In this document: positions 44,901 through 53,973 of the stretch, one piece after another | Layout: every line of letters starts with the position of its first letter | Numbering within the stretch: the first letter of the stretch is position 1 | From: Xanthomonas citri pv. mangiferaeindicae | Lineage (GTDB): Bacteria > Pseudomonadota > Gammaproteobacteria > Xanthomonadales > Xanthomonadaceae | Direction of reading: 5' to 3' | Length of the DNA: 64,000 nt | NCBI GenBank assembly: GCA_002240395.1 | Contig: CP016836.1 | Span: 1,550,001-1,614,000, forward strand | Made by a program: the position numbers and the translations under genes | The notes under the pieces: generated by a model | Told to the model about the DNA's origin: nothing | Seen by the model: only the letters and a program-made list of their open reading frames with translations | Database searches by the model: none

Positions 44901-47456
44901 GTGACCACCGCCGCTGCTCCCGATTTTCCGATCGCCCCGCTGCTTCCCGAGCTGCTCGCCAGCCTGGCCGCGCACCCGCGGCTGGTGCTCGAGGCGCCGC
45001 CCGGTGCCGGCAAGACCACGCAGGTGCCGCTGGCGCTGCTCGATGCGCCCTGGCTGGCTGGCCGCCGCATCGTGATGCTCGAGCCGCGCCGGGTCGCAGC
45101 GCGTTCGGCCGCGACGTTCATGGCTCGCCAACTCGGCGAGGAGGTCGGCGGCACGGTCGGCTACCGCATCCGCTTCGAACACCGGGTGTCGGCGCGCACG
45201 CGCATCGAGGTCGTGACCGAAGGCATCCTGACCCGGATGCTGCAGGACGATCCCGAACTCGGCGGCGATCGATCGGGCGCCGTCGGTGCGCTGCTGTTCG
45301 ACGAATTCCACGAGCGGCACTTGTCCGGCGACCTGGGGCTGGCGCTGGCGCGCGAGGTGCAGGCGGGCCTGCGCGAAGACCTGCGCCTCGTGGTGATGTC
45401 GGCCACGCTCGATGGGGCGCGCATCGCGCAGTGGCTGGATGCGCCGCGCCTGTCGAGCGCCGGGCGCAGCTTCCCGGTGGAGATCTCCCACGCGCCGCCG
45501 CGTCGGGACGAAGCGCTGGCGCAGCAGGTCCGCCGCGTGCTGGCGGACGCGCTCGCCGCGTATCCGGGCGACGTGCTGGTGTTTCTGCCCGGCCAGCGCG
45601 AGATCGCGCGCGTGCAGGCGCTGCTGGAGGGCGATGTCCAGCGGCTGGACGCAAGCGGCGCTCGCGGCACGCCTGAGGTGCTCGCGCTCCACGGCGAGCT
45701 GCCGGTCGAGGCGCAGACGCATGTGCTGCAGCCGGCCGCCGACGGCCGGCGCCGGATCGTGCTGGCGACCAATGTCGCCGAGAGCAGCGTCACGTTGCCG
45801 GGCGTGCGCATCGTGATCGACAGCGGACTGGCGCGCGAACCGCGCTTCGATCCCAATAGCGGGTTCTCGCGGCTGGACGTGGTGACGATCAGTCAGGCCT
45901 CGGCCGACCAGCGCGCCGGGCGTGCCGGGCGTGTCGCGCCCGGCGTGGCGCTGCGGCTGTGGCCCGAATCGCAACGGCTCGAGCCGCAGCGTCGTCCCGA
46001 GATCGCGCAGGTCGAGCTGGCGGCGCTCGCACTCGAACTGGCGGCCTGGGGCGACAACGCGCTCGCGTTTCCCGATGCGCCGCCGGTCGGCGCGCTGGCG
46101 GCCGCACGCGATCTGCTGCGCCGGCTCGACGCGCTCGATACGACAGATGCGATCACGCCGGCCGGGCGGCGCATGCTCGCGCTGGGCACCCATCCGCGGC
46201 TGGCCGCGATGTTGCTGGCCGCCGACGCACCGGCCGCGCGTGCACTGGCCTGCGACCTGTGCGCGCTGATCGAGGCGCGCGATCCGATGCGCGGCGCGAC
46301 GCGTTCGGACGCGCTGGCGGTGCGTTGGCAGGCGCTGGCCGCGTTCCGCGCCGGGCGCGTGCCGGCCGATGCCGCGCGCTCGGCGCTGGCGGCGATCGAT
46401 GCGGCGGCCCGGCAATGGCGGCGACGCCTGCGGGTCGAGGTCGCGCCGCCATCGAGCGTGCCGGCGCATGCACTCGGTGACTTGCTCGCGTACGCCTTCC
46501 CGGACCGGATCGGGCATCGCCATGCCCGTGACGCCCGACGCTATGGCCTGAGCAACGGGCGCATGGCCCGGTTGTTCGACGACAGCGCCTTGCTCGGTGA
46601 GCCATGGATCGTCGCCAGCGATCTGCGCTTCGAGGCGCGCGACGCGCTGCTGCTGCGTGGCGCGCCGGTCGACGAGGCGCAGCTGCGCCGGGCCTGGCCT
46701 GCGCGCTTCGTCGTCGCCGACGAGACCCACTGGGATGCGGGCAAGCGCGCGCTGGTGGGCCTGCGCGTGCAACGCTTCGACGGCATCGTGCTCGACGCCC
46801 GGCCCAACGGCCGGGTCGATCCGGCGCAGGCTGCGCGCGCGCTCAGCGACGCGGTCGGCGAACTCGGGCTCGACGTGCTGCCGTGGCGCGACGGACTGCG
46901 CCAGTGGCAGGCGCGCGTCCAGGGGCTGCGGGCGTGGATGCCCGAGCTGGGCCTGCCCGACCTGTCCGATGCCGCGTTGCTGGCCACCCGCGAGGACTGG
47001 CTGGCGCCAGCTTTCGCCGGCTGCACGCGGCTCGACGCGCTGGATGCCGACACCTTCGCGCAGGCGTTGCAGGGTCGGCTCGACTGGCCGCAGCGCCAGC
47101 AGCTCGACCGCTTGGCGCCGGTGCGGATCACGGTGCCGTCCGGCCAGGCGCGCGCCATCGACTACGGCCTCGAGGCCGACGGCACGCCACGCGCGCCGGT
47201 GCTCGCGGTCAAGCTGCAGGAACTGTTCGGACTGGCCGACACGCCGGCGATCGTCGATGGCCGCGTTGCGCTGACGATCCACCTGCTGTCGCCGGCCGGT
47301 CGGCCGCTGCAGGTCACCCGCGATCTGCAGGGATTCTGGGCACGGACGTATCCCGAGGTGCGCAAGGAGATGAAGGGGCGGTATCCGAAGCATCCGTGGC
47401 CGGAGGATCCCTGGAACGCGCCCGCGACCCATCGTGCAAAGCCAAGAGGTACCTAG
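44901..47456 (+). CDS. hrpB: ATP-dependent RNA helicase HrpB
   Basis: DEAH-box helicase of 851 residues. Walker A is PPGAGKTTQ (33-41), motif II is DEFHERH, motif III SATLDG, and motif VI SQASADQRAGRAGR. After the helicase core come the HrpB C-terminal domains to the conserved tail RKEMKGRYPKHPWPEDPW. The GTG at 44901 places the start just before the conserved FPIAPLLPELL; an ATG at 44814 gives an unlike extension. The final 13 residues (NAPATHRAKPRGT) and stop are encoded by the first copy of a tandem repeat, so the original stop has probably been replaced. Confidence 0.94.
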   Translation: MTTAAAPDFPIAPLLPELLASLAAHPRLVLEAPPGAGKTTQVPLALLDAPWLAGRRIVMLEPRRVAARSAATFMARQLGEEVGGTVGYRIRFEHRVSARTRIEVVTEGILTRMLQDDPELGGDRSGAVGALLFDEFHERHLSGDLGLALAREVQAGLREDLRLVVMSATLDGARIAQWLDAPRLSSAGRSFPVEISHAPPRRDEALAQQVRRVLADALAAYPGDVLVFLPGQREIARVQALLEGDVQRLDASGARGTPEVLALHGELPVEAQTHVLQPAADGRRRIVLATNVAESSVTLPGVRIVIDSGLAREPRFDPNSGFSRLDVVTISQASADQRAGRAGRVAPGVALRLWPESQRLEPQRRPEIAQVELAALALELAAWGDNALAFPDAPPVGALAAARDLLRRLDALDTTDAITPAGRRMLALGTHPRLAAMLLAADAPAARALACDLCALIEARDPMRGATRSDALAVRWQALAAFRAGRVPADAARSALAAIDAAARQWRRRLRVEVAPPSSVPAHALGDLLAYAFPDRIGHRHARDARRYGLSNGRMARLFDDSALLGEPWIVASDLRFEARDALLLRGAPVDEAQLRRAWPARFVVADETHWDAGKRALVGLRVQRFDGIVLDARPNGRVDPAQAARALSDAVGELGLDVLPWRDGLRQWQARVQGLRAWMPELGLPDLSDAALLATREDWLAPAFAGCTRLDALDADTFAQALQGRLDWPQRQQLDRLAPVRITVPSGQARAIDYGLEADGTPRAPVLAVKLQELFGLADTPAIVDGRVALTIHLLSPAGRPLQVTRDLQGFWARTYPEVRKEMKGRYPKHPWPEDPWNAPATHRAKPRGT

Positions 47457-47680
47457 CGGCGTTGGGATCCGGACCCGTGGCGACGGTGTGGCATGGCCGC
47501 GGGTGTTGGAGGTGCGCGGCGCGGAACGCGCCCGCGACCCATCGTGCAAAGCCAAAGGGGGGATCTAGCGGCGTCGGGATCCGGACCCGTGGCGACGGTG
47601 GGACTTTGTCGCGGCGGTCGGGCGTGCGTGGCGCGGCTGCGGGTGTTGGTGGTGCGTGGCGCGGCGCGGCTGCACAACGG
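47413..47680. repeat. Two-copy imperfect tandem repeat overlapping the hrpB 3' end
   Basis: Copy 1 at about 47413-47522 and copy 2 at about 47523-47680 share GAACGCGCCCGCGACCCATC, the segment AGCGGCGT-GGGATCCGGACC, and the ending CGGGTGTTGG-GGTGCG-GGCGCGG. Copy 1 provides the last codons and stop of hrpB. The 326-base gap to the next gene (47457-47782) is filled mostly by this repeat. No coding sequence of its own was identified. Confidence 0.75.
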
Positions 47681-47782
47681 CGGTTGAACGCCCCGGCACG
47701 CCAGGCCTGCGCTCACGCTGGTTCGACGGTCGCCGACGCAGACTGGCCGCCTTTTCCTCATGGCCATTCTCAGGAGCCCCCG

Positions 47783-48148
47783 ATGAGCAAGTTCGAAGCG
47801 CTGTCCGACAAGGCCGTGTCGCTGGTCGGCCAGGCAGGCGACAGCCTGCGCCACGCGATTCCGGGCACGGCGGAAAAGTGGCTCAAGACCGGTCTGACCG
47901 TGGGCGCCGCGCGCACCGGTGCGAAGGTTGCCGGCGGGTTCCTGCGCCGCAACCCGGCGATCGTGGCGGCCAGTGCCATCGGTCTGGGCCTGGTCTGGGT
48001 CGCTGCCCGGCAGTACCGCAAGAAGCAGGCGAACGGTGCCATCCAGGGCAATTCGCGTCGCATCGAGGCCGGCAACGCTGCTGCACGCAAGCGTTCGACC
48101 ACCGCGACGCGCGGACGGTCCGCGGCGGGCGACACCGACGAGGCCTGA
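47783..48148 (+). CDS. Small conserved hypothetical protein with one membrane segment
   Basis: A 121-residue protein: an amphipathic N-terminus (LSDKAVSLVGQAGDSLRHAI), a central hydrophobic segment (AIVAASAIGLGLVWVAARQY, about 60-79) and a basic Arg/Lys/Ala tail with Thr and Ser. It resembles the small DUF883/YgaM-like ribosome-associated or membrane-anchored helical proteins in layout, without a sure match. CAGGAG stands ahead of the ATG. An intrinsic terminator follows 48 bases after the stop. Confidence 0.75.
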   Translation: MSKFEALSDKAVSLVGQAGDSLRHAIPGTAEKWLKTGLTVGAARTGAKVAGGFLRRNPAIVAASAIGLGLVWVAARQYRKKQANGAIQGNSRRIEAGNAAARKRSTTATRGRSAAGDTDEA

Positions 48149-48196
48149 GCCCCACCGGCGACGTCGCATCGCGGCGTCGTTTCGATGTAGCGATGA

Positions 48197-48229
48197 AGCG
48201 GCCGATCCCGGCAGGATCGGCCGCTTTTT
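48197..48229 (+). terminator. Intrinsic terminator
   Basis: Perfect 12-base arms AGCGGCCGATCC/GGATCGGCCGCT with a CGGCA loop, followed by a run of T (TTTTT including the last arm base). It ends the transcript of the preceding small gene, before the patatin-like lipoprotein gene. Confidence 0.9.
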
Positions 48230-48352
48230 GTCGTGCCGGCCCGGGCGACAATGGCGCCCGCGCACCGGGCACGCGGATCGTATGCCGCCAGCCACTGCTC
48301 GTGCGGGGCGTGCCCCGGTATCCTCGCGCCTCGCCCTTTCGATGCCACCGCC

Positions 48353-49402
48353 ATGCGTCCACGCCTCCCGTCGTTGTCCCGCTCGCGCCGCGCACCGCTG
48401 GCGCTCGTGTTGTGCGCTTTGACGATGCTTGCGGCCGGCTGCGGACGCGAGAACGTCAAACCCGTGCCGGCGACGCCTGCGGCGACGCCCGCGGCGCCTG
48501 CGACCAGGACGCCACCGGTCCGGATCGGCCTGGCGCTGGGCGGTGGCGCGGCCAAGGGGTTTGCGCACATCGGTGTGATCAAGATGCTCGAAGCCAATGG
48601 CATCAAGGCCGATGTCGTCGCCGGGACCAGCGCCGGCAGCGTGGTCGGCGCGCTGTACGCGAGCGGCATGGATCCGTTCCGGATGCAGGAGCGGGCAGTC
48701 GCGCTCGACGAATCGAGCATCCGTGACGTGCGGTTGTTCTCCGGCGGGCTGGTGCAGGGCGTCGCACTTCAGGACTACGTCAATCGCGAGGTCGGCAACC
48801 GCACGATCGATCGCTTGCCGATTCCGTTCGCGGCGGTTGCCACGCGCCTGGAAACCGGCGACCGCATCGTATTCGTCCGCGGCAATACCGGCCAGGCGGT
48901 GCGCGCCTCGAGCAGCGTGCCGGGGGTGTTCGAGCCGGTGAAGATCGGCGACCGCCACTATGTCGACGGCGGGGTCGTCAGCCCGGTGCCGGTGGACGCG
49001 GCCCGCCAACTCGGCGCCGACCTGGTGATCGCGGTCGACATTTCCAGCAAGGCCAGCGGCAGCACGCCGGGCAGCATGCTGGGCATCGTCAACCAGTCGA
49101 TCGCGATCATGGGCCAGAACCTCGGGCGTCAGGAACTGGCGCGCGCGGATGTGGTGATCCGGCCGCAGGTCAACGACATCGGGCCGGCCAGCTTCGAACA
49201 GCGCAACGCAGCGATCCTGCAGGGCGAGCGTGCCGCGCTGGCTGCGATACCGCGCATCCGTGAGAAGCTGGCCGAACTCGAGCGCGCACGTGCGGCTGCG
49301 CGTGCGCCTGCCAAGCCGGTCGAGCCCGAGCCAGTGGACATCGACTGCGGTGACAGCTGGGTACGCCGGCTCAACCCGTTCGCCAAGGAACGCGCCTGCT
49401 GA
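48353..49402 (+). CDS. Patatin-like phospholipase lipoprotein (RssA-like)
   Basis: A 349-residue protein with a lipoprotein signal (LTMLAAGCG), an Ala/Pro-rich linker and a patatin domain from about residue 58. The oxyanion loop is GGGAAKGFAHIG, the nucleophile is in GTSAGS, and the catalytic Asp is in DGGVVSPVP. It should be a lipid acyl hydrolase anchored at the outer membrane face. The C-terminus is Ala/Arg-rich, then DCGDSWVRRLNPF. The ATG at 48353 was chosen because it alone gives a signal peptide. Confidence 0.88.
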   Translation: MRPRLPSLSRSRRAPLALVLCALTMLAAGCGRENVKPVPATPAATPAAPATRTPPVRIGLALGGGAAKGFAHIGVIKMLEANGIKADVVAGTSAGSVVGALYASGMDPFRMQERAVALDESSIRDVRLFSGGLVQGVALQDYVNREVGNRTIDRLPIPFAAVATRLETGDRIVFVRGNTGQAVRASSSVPGVFEPVKIGDRHYVDGGVVSPVPVDAARQLGADLVIAVDISSKASGSTPGSMLGIVNQSIAIMGQNLGRQELARADVVIRPQVNDIGPASFEQRNAAILQGERAALAAIPRIREKLAELERARAAARAPAKPVEPEPVDIDCGDSWVRRLNPFAKERAC

Positions 49403-49436
49403 TCACGCGAGGTCGGCTGACGCCGGCCGACCTTGC

Positions 49437-50342
49437 TCAGCGAGGCGCCGTGACAGGCGCGCCGGTGCCTTCGTCGGCCTGCCGGCCGCGCGGTTCATCG
49501 TCGCGCACTCGCAGGAACCGGGCGAAACGTGGCAGGCCGTTGCTGGTCACGCCGTTGTGGCGGTAGGTGACCAGGCTGCCGATCGCCGGCGGGTCGATCC
49601 GTTGCGCATCACGCAGCCCGCTGCCGATCCGGAACCGGCGCCCGTCGCGATGCTCGACCAGCAGTGCGCCGACCATCCCGGTGTACTTGCCCTTGCCCGG
49701 CAGATAGCCCACCACCCGCGCCTCGGCATCGTCGAACGGCTTGAGCTTGCGCAGTGCGGGACTGCGGCCGGCGGCGTAGCGCGCGTCGCGGTGGTGCAGC
49801 ATCAATCCCTCGCCGCCGCTGGCGACGACCTCGGCCAGCCGGGTATCGAGTGCAGGCCGCGAGGGCAGGTGGGTCTGCGCCACGATCGCCAAGTGCGGAT
49901 GCGTCATGCGCGCGGACAGCTGCCGCATTGCGGCAACGCGATCGGAGAACGGGCCGGGATGGTCGGGCAGGTCGAAGACCAGGAACCGCAGGTGCCGCCA
50001 GCGCGGATCGGTCGGGTCGGCGCCGCGCACGAGCGCGCTCGTTTCCTCGAACCGGCCACGCCCGAGCCACAGCTCGCCGTCCATCGGCCCATCGGACCAG
50101 CCGCGAGTGAAGCCCGCCGGGACCGAGATGCGCTGGCCGCCACGCGTCCACAGTGCCCGGCCGTCCCAGCGCCCGCGCACGCCGTCGAGTTTCTCGCTGA
50201 CGTAATAGGCCTCCACATCGATCTCGCCACGCAGGTCGGTGGCCAGCATCAGCGCATCGGTGGCGGGCTGCGCAGGCACCGACATCGGCGCAAGGCCAGT
50301 GCACAGCCATAGCAGGCAGGACAGACGGATCGGCATCGACAT
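49437..50342 (-). CDS. Periplasmic ATP-dependent DNA ligase (Lig E type)
   Basis: A 301-residue minimal ligase with an N-terminal export signal (cleavage near SVPAQPA). The adenylation Lys51 is in motif I SEKLDGVRGRW, motif III is LRFLVFDLP, motif IV GEGLMLHHRD and motif V ARVVGYLPGKGKYTG. The OB-fold follows without extra domains, the Lig E architecture, where the enzyme is exported. The role is thought to be repair or joining of extracellular or incoming DNA. Two tandem Met codons allow a start at 50342 or 50336. Confidence 0.85.
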   Translation of the reverse strand: MSMPIRLSCLLWLCTGLAPMSVPAQPATDALMLATDLRGEIDVEAYYVSEKLDGVRGRWDGRALWTRGGQRISVPAGFTRGWSDGPMDGELWLGRGRFEETSALVRGADPTDPRWRHLRFLVFDLPDHPGPFSDRVAAMRQLSARMTHPHLAIVAQTHLPSRPALDTRLAEVVASGGEGLMLHHRDARYAAGRSPALRKLKPFDDAEARVVGYLPGKGKYTGMVGALLVEHRDGRRFRIGSGLRDAQRIDPPAIGSLVTYRHNGVTSNGLPRFARFLRVRDDEPRGRQADEGTGAPVTAPR

Positions 50343-50533
50343 GACGGCACTCCGGTGAAGGTGTGCCGTCAGCGTCGATCACTGTGTCGATGCAGGGCAT
50401 CGGCCGGTCGCCCGTGCCGATGTCGGACTCGGCCGCAAGCGCGGGTCGGGCGGCGCGCGGCGCGCGTCCTTGGCACCGGCCGCAGCGCGCCTGCGTGGCG
50501 GGCGGTCAGTCGCCGCCGCCTGCAATACGCGCC

Positions 50534-52837
50534 TCAGAACGGCAGCGTCAGTTCCGGTTCGATCGCGAGCAGGCGCTCGCGAAACAGCGCCTGGATCCGC
50601 GCCAGGGCCTGCGCATCGTCGGCATCGAAGCGCAGCACCAGCACCGGCGTTGTGTTGGACGCGCGCACCAGTCCCCAGCCATCGGGCCAGTCCGCACGCA
50701 GCCCGTCGATCGTCGACAGCCGTGCGCCGTCGAATGCGGCCTGCGCGAGGAACCGGGCGACGAAGGCGTGCGGATCGCCGCCGGGCACGTCGACCTTGAG
50801 CTCGGGCGTCGAGACGCCGACCGGCAGCGCGTGGAGCGCGGCGGTGGGGTCGGCCTGCAGCGCGAGGATCTCCAACAGCCGCGCGGCGGCGTAGAGGCCG
50901 TCGTCGAAGCCGAACCAGCGCTCGGCGAAGAAGAAATGGCCGCTCATTTCGCCGGCCAGTTCGGCACCGGTCTCGCGCATCTTGGCCTTGATCAGCGAGT
51001 GGCCGGTCTTCCACATCAACGGGCTGCCGCCGTGACGCAGCACATGGCCGGTCAAGCGTCCCGTGCATTTGACGTCGTGGACGATCAATGCGCCGGGATT
51101 GCGTTCGAGCAGGTCGGCGGCAAATAGCATCAGCAAGCGATCGGCGTCGATGATGGCGCCATCGGCGGCAACCACACCCAGCCGGTCGCCATCGCCGTCG
51201 AAGGCCACACCCAGATCGGCGTCCATGCGCTTGACCACATCGATCAGGTCGGCCAGGTTGCGCGGCTCGCTCGGATCGGGGTGGTGGTTCGGGAAGGTGC
51301 CGTCGATCTCGCAGTGCAGCGGGATCACGTCGGCGCCGATCGCCTCGAGCACGCGTGGGCCCAGTGTGCCCGCTGCGCCGTTGCCGGCATCGACGACGAC
51401 CTTCAGCGGCCGTGCAATCTGGATGTCGTCGGCGATGCGCCGGACGTAGTCGTCGGCGAGATCGCGTTCGACCAGCCCACCGGGAACGGGCGCGGCATAC
51501 AGGCGTTCACCTGCGATGCGCGCGTGCAGGTCGGCAATGGCGTCGCCCGCCAGCGTCTCGCCGCCGACAACGATCTTGAAGCCGTTGTATTCGGGCGGGT
51601 TGTGGCTGCCGGTGATCGACACGCAGCAACCGGTGCGCAGGTGGTAGGCGGCGAAGTAGGTCAGCGGCGTCGGCACCAAGCCAATGTCGACGACATTGCG
51701 CCCGCTCGCGCGCAGCCCGGCGACGAGGCCGGCGGCGAGGTCGGGCCCCGAGAGCCGGCCGTCGCGGCCGACCACGATCTCGTCGAGCCCCTGCTCGTGC
51801 ATCAGCGAGCCGATCGCGCGTCCGATCGACTCGGCGATCGCGGCATCGAGTGTGCGCCCGACGACGCCCCGGATGTCGTAGGCGCGGAAGATCGCAGGAT
51901 CGAGCCGCGCCGCTGCCGGTTTAGGGGCGGTGGCTGGTGCCGGGCGGTGCACCGGCCGGTCCACATCCGCGGTTTGCAACGACTGGGCGAGCGTGGGCTC
52001 GGCATCGGGTTCGCTGCCGGCAGGCGAGCGCCGCCGTGCGAGCCGCCCCACCGCGATCGCCAGGACCAGCAGCGTCGCGGCGAGCACCCACAACGGCAAT
52101 GCGGATAGTCCAAGTGGCGGGCGACCGACGTGCGGAGTCGCCGCGACGATCCGCAGTTGCGTGCCCGGCACCGGTCGGCCCAGGCGCTCGGCGACGTTCG
52201 ACAGCGCCGGCTCGCCGCGCGCCATCAGGGTCTGGCTTCCCTGCCGTAGTGCGACGTAGGTCGCCGGGTCGACATCGGCAGCGGCCAGGCCGGCGGTCGC
52301 GCGCTCGAGCGGGAGCACAGCGATCGCCACCCCCACCGGTCGCGCGCCCGCATGCGCCGGGGCAGTGATCAGAACCTGCGGACCGGCGGGGCCGTGGGCC
52401 ACCATCAGCACCGGCTCGCCGGCGGCGAGTGCGCTTTCGAGGGCTGCGAGCCGGCCGAAACGGCCTTGCGCCAAGGCGTTGTACTCGCTGCGCAGATCGT
52501 GCGGGACCACCATCACGCCGGTCGCGCCGGGCCAGTCGCGGCCGAGTGCGGCACCGGCGGCATCCAGGCGGCCGTCCTGCAGCGCGCGCTGCACCGGTGC
52601 GCTGGCCAGGCGTTCGCGCATCCGCCGCAGCTCGGCCTGCAGCGCCTGTCCGGTCGCATCGACCGCGGCATCGCGCGCCTGCGTCACGCTGGTGCTGCGC
52701 TGCCCGGCCTGCCACTGACGGACGCCCTGCCAGGCGCACCATAAGGCCAGCAGCGCCAGCACCACGGCGAGCACCGGTGCAACGCGTCCCAACTGCGTCA
52801 TCAGTTCGCGTGTGCGATGCGGATCCTTCTCGCCCAT
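50534..52837 (-). CDS. algC: Phosphomannomutase/phosphoglucomutase with membrane-anchored N-terminal domain
   Basis: Interconverts hexose 1- and 6-phosphates for exopolysaccharide and LPS sugar nucleotides. The 767-residue protein has a membrane segment at about 20-38, an extracytoplasmic domain to about 245, a second segment about 246-264, a Pro/Ala linker, then the mutase from about 312. The phosphoserine is Ser411 in SITGSHNPP, the Mg loop is DGDGDRLG and the sugar-binding loop GEMSGHFFF. The membrane region is known from Pseudomonas AlgC full-length forms. It is the last gene of the coaC-coaB-dut-algC run, 12 bases after dut. Confidence 0.93.
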   Translation of the reverse strand: MGEKDPHRTRELMTQLGRVAPVLAVVLALLALWCAWQGVRQWQAGQRSTSVTQARDAAVDATGQALQAELRRMRERLASAPVQRALQDGRLDAAGAALGRDWPGATGVMVVPHDLRSEYNALAQGRFGRLAALESALAAGEPVLMVAHGPAGPQVLITAPAHAGARPVGVAIAVLPLERATAGLAAADVDPATYVALRQGSQTLMARGEPALSNVAERLGRPVPGTQLRIVAATPHVGRPPLGLSALPLWVLAATLLVLAIAVGRLARRRSPAGSEPDAEPTLAQSLQTADVDRPVHRPAPATAPKPAAARLDPAIFRAYDIRGVVGRTLDAAIAESIGRAIGSLMHEQGLDEIVVGRDGRLSGPDLAAGLVAGLRASGRNVVDIGLVPTPLTYFAAYHLRTGCCVSITGSHNPPEYNGFKIVVGGETLAGDAIADLHARIAGERLYAAPVPGGLVERDLADDYVRRIADDIQIARPLKVVVDAGNGAAGTLGPRVLEAIGADVIPLHCEIDGTFPNHHPDPSEPRNLADLIDVVKRMDADLGVAFDGDGDRLGVVAADGAIIDADRLLMLFAADLLERNPGALIVHDVKCTGRLTGHVLRHGGSPLMWKTGHSLIKAKMRETGAELAGEMSGHFFFAERWFGFDDGLYAAARLLEILALQADPTAALHALPVGVSTPELKVDVPGGDPHAFVARFLAQAAFDGARLSTIDGLRADWPDGWGLVRASNTTPVLVLRFDADDAQALARIQALFRERLLAIEPELTLPF

Positions 52838-52849
52838 GGCCTGTCCCCG

Positions 52850-53308
52850 TCAGCGTACGCCCGAGTGCCCGAATCCCCCGGCGCCACGTGCGGTGTCGAC
52901 GAAAGTATCCACCACGTTGAGCGTCGCGCGCACCACCGGCAGCAGCACCAGCTGCGCGATGCGGTCGCCCGGTTCGATGGTGAAGGCGTCCTTGCCGCGG
53001 TGCCAGACGCTGATCATCAGCGGGCCCTGGTAGTCGGCGTCGATCAGGCCGGTGCCGTTGCCGAGCACGATGCCGTGCTTGTGGCCCAGCCCCGAACGCG
53101 GCAACACGACTGCGCACAGGCCCGGGTCACCGATATGGATCGCCAGGCCCGAGGGCACCAGCGCGACGTCGCCGGGCAACAGCGCCAACGGCTCGTCGAG
53201 CGCCGCGCGCAGGTCGAGACCGGCGCTGCCTTCGGTGGCGTAAGCCGGCAGCGGCCACTGCTGGCCGAAGCGGGCATCGAGCACGCGGACGTCGAGGATG
53301 TGATTCAT
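52850..53308 (-). CDS. dut: dUTP pyrophosphatase
   Basis: Hydrolyses dUTP to dUMP, keeping uracil out of DNA and supplying dTMP synthesis. The 152-residue trimeric enzyme has all five motifs: AGLDLRAA, PSGLAIHI, RSGLGHKHG, GLIDADYQGPL and the Gly-rich RGAGGFGHSG at the C-terminus. The start overlaps the coaB stop by four bases (ATGA), and algC follows, the common coaBC-dut-algC order. Confidence 0.97.
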   Translation of the reverse strand: MNHILDVRVLDARFGQQWPLPAYATEGSAGLDLRAALDEPLALLPGDVALVPSGLAIHIGDPGLCAVVLPRSGLGHKHGIVLGNGTGLIDADYQGPLMISVWHRGKDAFTIEPGDRIAQLVLLPVVRATLNVVDTFVDTARGAGGFGHSGVR

Positions 53309-53973
53309 GGCGGCTCCGGATCGAGGCGGTGGGCGATCAGCGCGACCAGGTCGGCCGCGACCGCGGTCTTGGGGCCGGGCCCCAGCGGGTGCTGGCCGGC
53401 GGCGTCGTACACCACCAGCAGGTTGTCGTCGCCTTCGAACCCGCTGCCGGCAACGCCGACGCGGTTGGCCGCGATCAGGTCGACGCGCTTGGCGGCGAGT
53501 TTGTGGCGGGCATTGCCATCGACATCGTCGGTCTCGGCGGCGAAGCCGACCACCAGCCGGGGCCGGCGCGGGTCGGCGGCGAGCTCGGCGAGGATGTCGC
53601 GCGTGCGCACCAATTCGAGCGTCAGGCCGACCTCGCCCACACGCTTCTTGATTTTCGAGGTCGCGACCTGGGCCGGCGTGAAGTCCGCGACCGCTGCGGC
53701 ACCGACGTAGACGTCGGCGGGCAGGGCAGCGAACACCGCGTCATGCATCTGCGCGGCCGAGCGTACGTCCACGCGCGTCACGCCATCGGGTGTGGGCAGG
53801 TGCACGGGGCCGGCCACCAACAGCACGTCGGCACCGGCCCGCGCGGCAGCCGCGGCGACCGCGAAGCCCATCTTGCCGCTGCTGCGGTTGCCCAGGAAGC
53901 GCACCGGATCGAGATCCTCGTAGGTCGGTCCGGCACTGACGACCACGCGCCGGCCGGCCAGCGGCCCGCTCAT
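53305..53973 (-). CDS. coaB: Phosphopantothenate-cysteine ligase domain (CoaB), separate ORF
   Basis: The ligase half of CoaBC, which couples phosphopantothenate to cysteine in coenzyme A synthesis. Its 222 residues include AGPTYEDLDPVRFLGNRSSGKMG, split as AGPTYEDLDP and NRSSGKMG, and the CTP/cysteine-site segments VAAVADFTP and KIKKR. The ATG at 53973 overlaps the coaC stop as ATGA. In most proteobacteria both activities are one polypeptide of about 400 residues, the sum of these two ORFs. Either the genes have truly separated or a one-base change has split a fused gene; the overlap would allow coupled translation. Confidence 0.85.
   Translation of the reverse strand: MSGPLAGRRVVVSAGPTYEDLDPVRFLGNRSSGKMGFAVAAAAARAGADVLLVAGPVHLPTPDGVTRVDVRSAAQMHDAVFAALPADVYVGAAAVADFTPAQVATSKIKKRVGEVGLTLELVRTRDILAELAADPRRPRLVVGFAAETDDVDGNARHKLAAKRVDLIAANRVGVAGSGFEGDDNLLVVYDAAGQHPLGPGPKTAVAADLVALIAHRLDPEPP

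Noticed and set aside
42090..47555. A 1821-codon open frame on the minus strand
   Set aside because: Only the 3' end (tatD) is protein-like. The rest is antisense to hrpB and out of frame with the endonuclease gene; it is Arg/Gln/His-rich shadow sequence caused by the high GC content.
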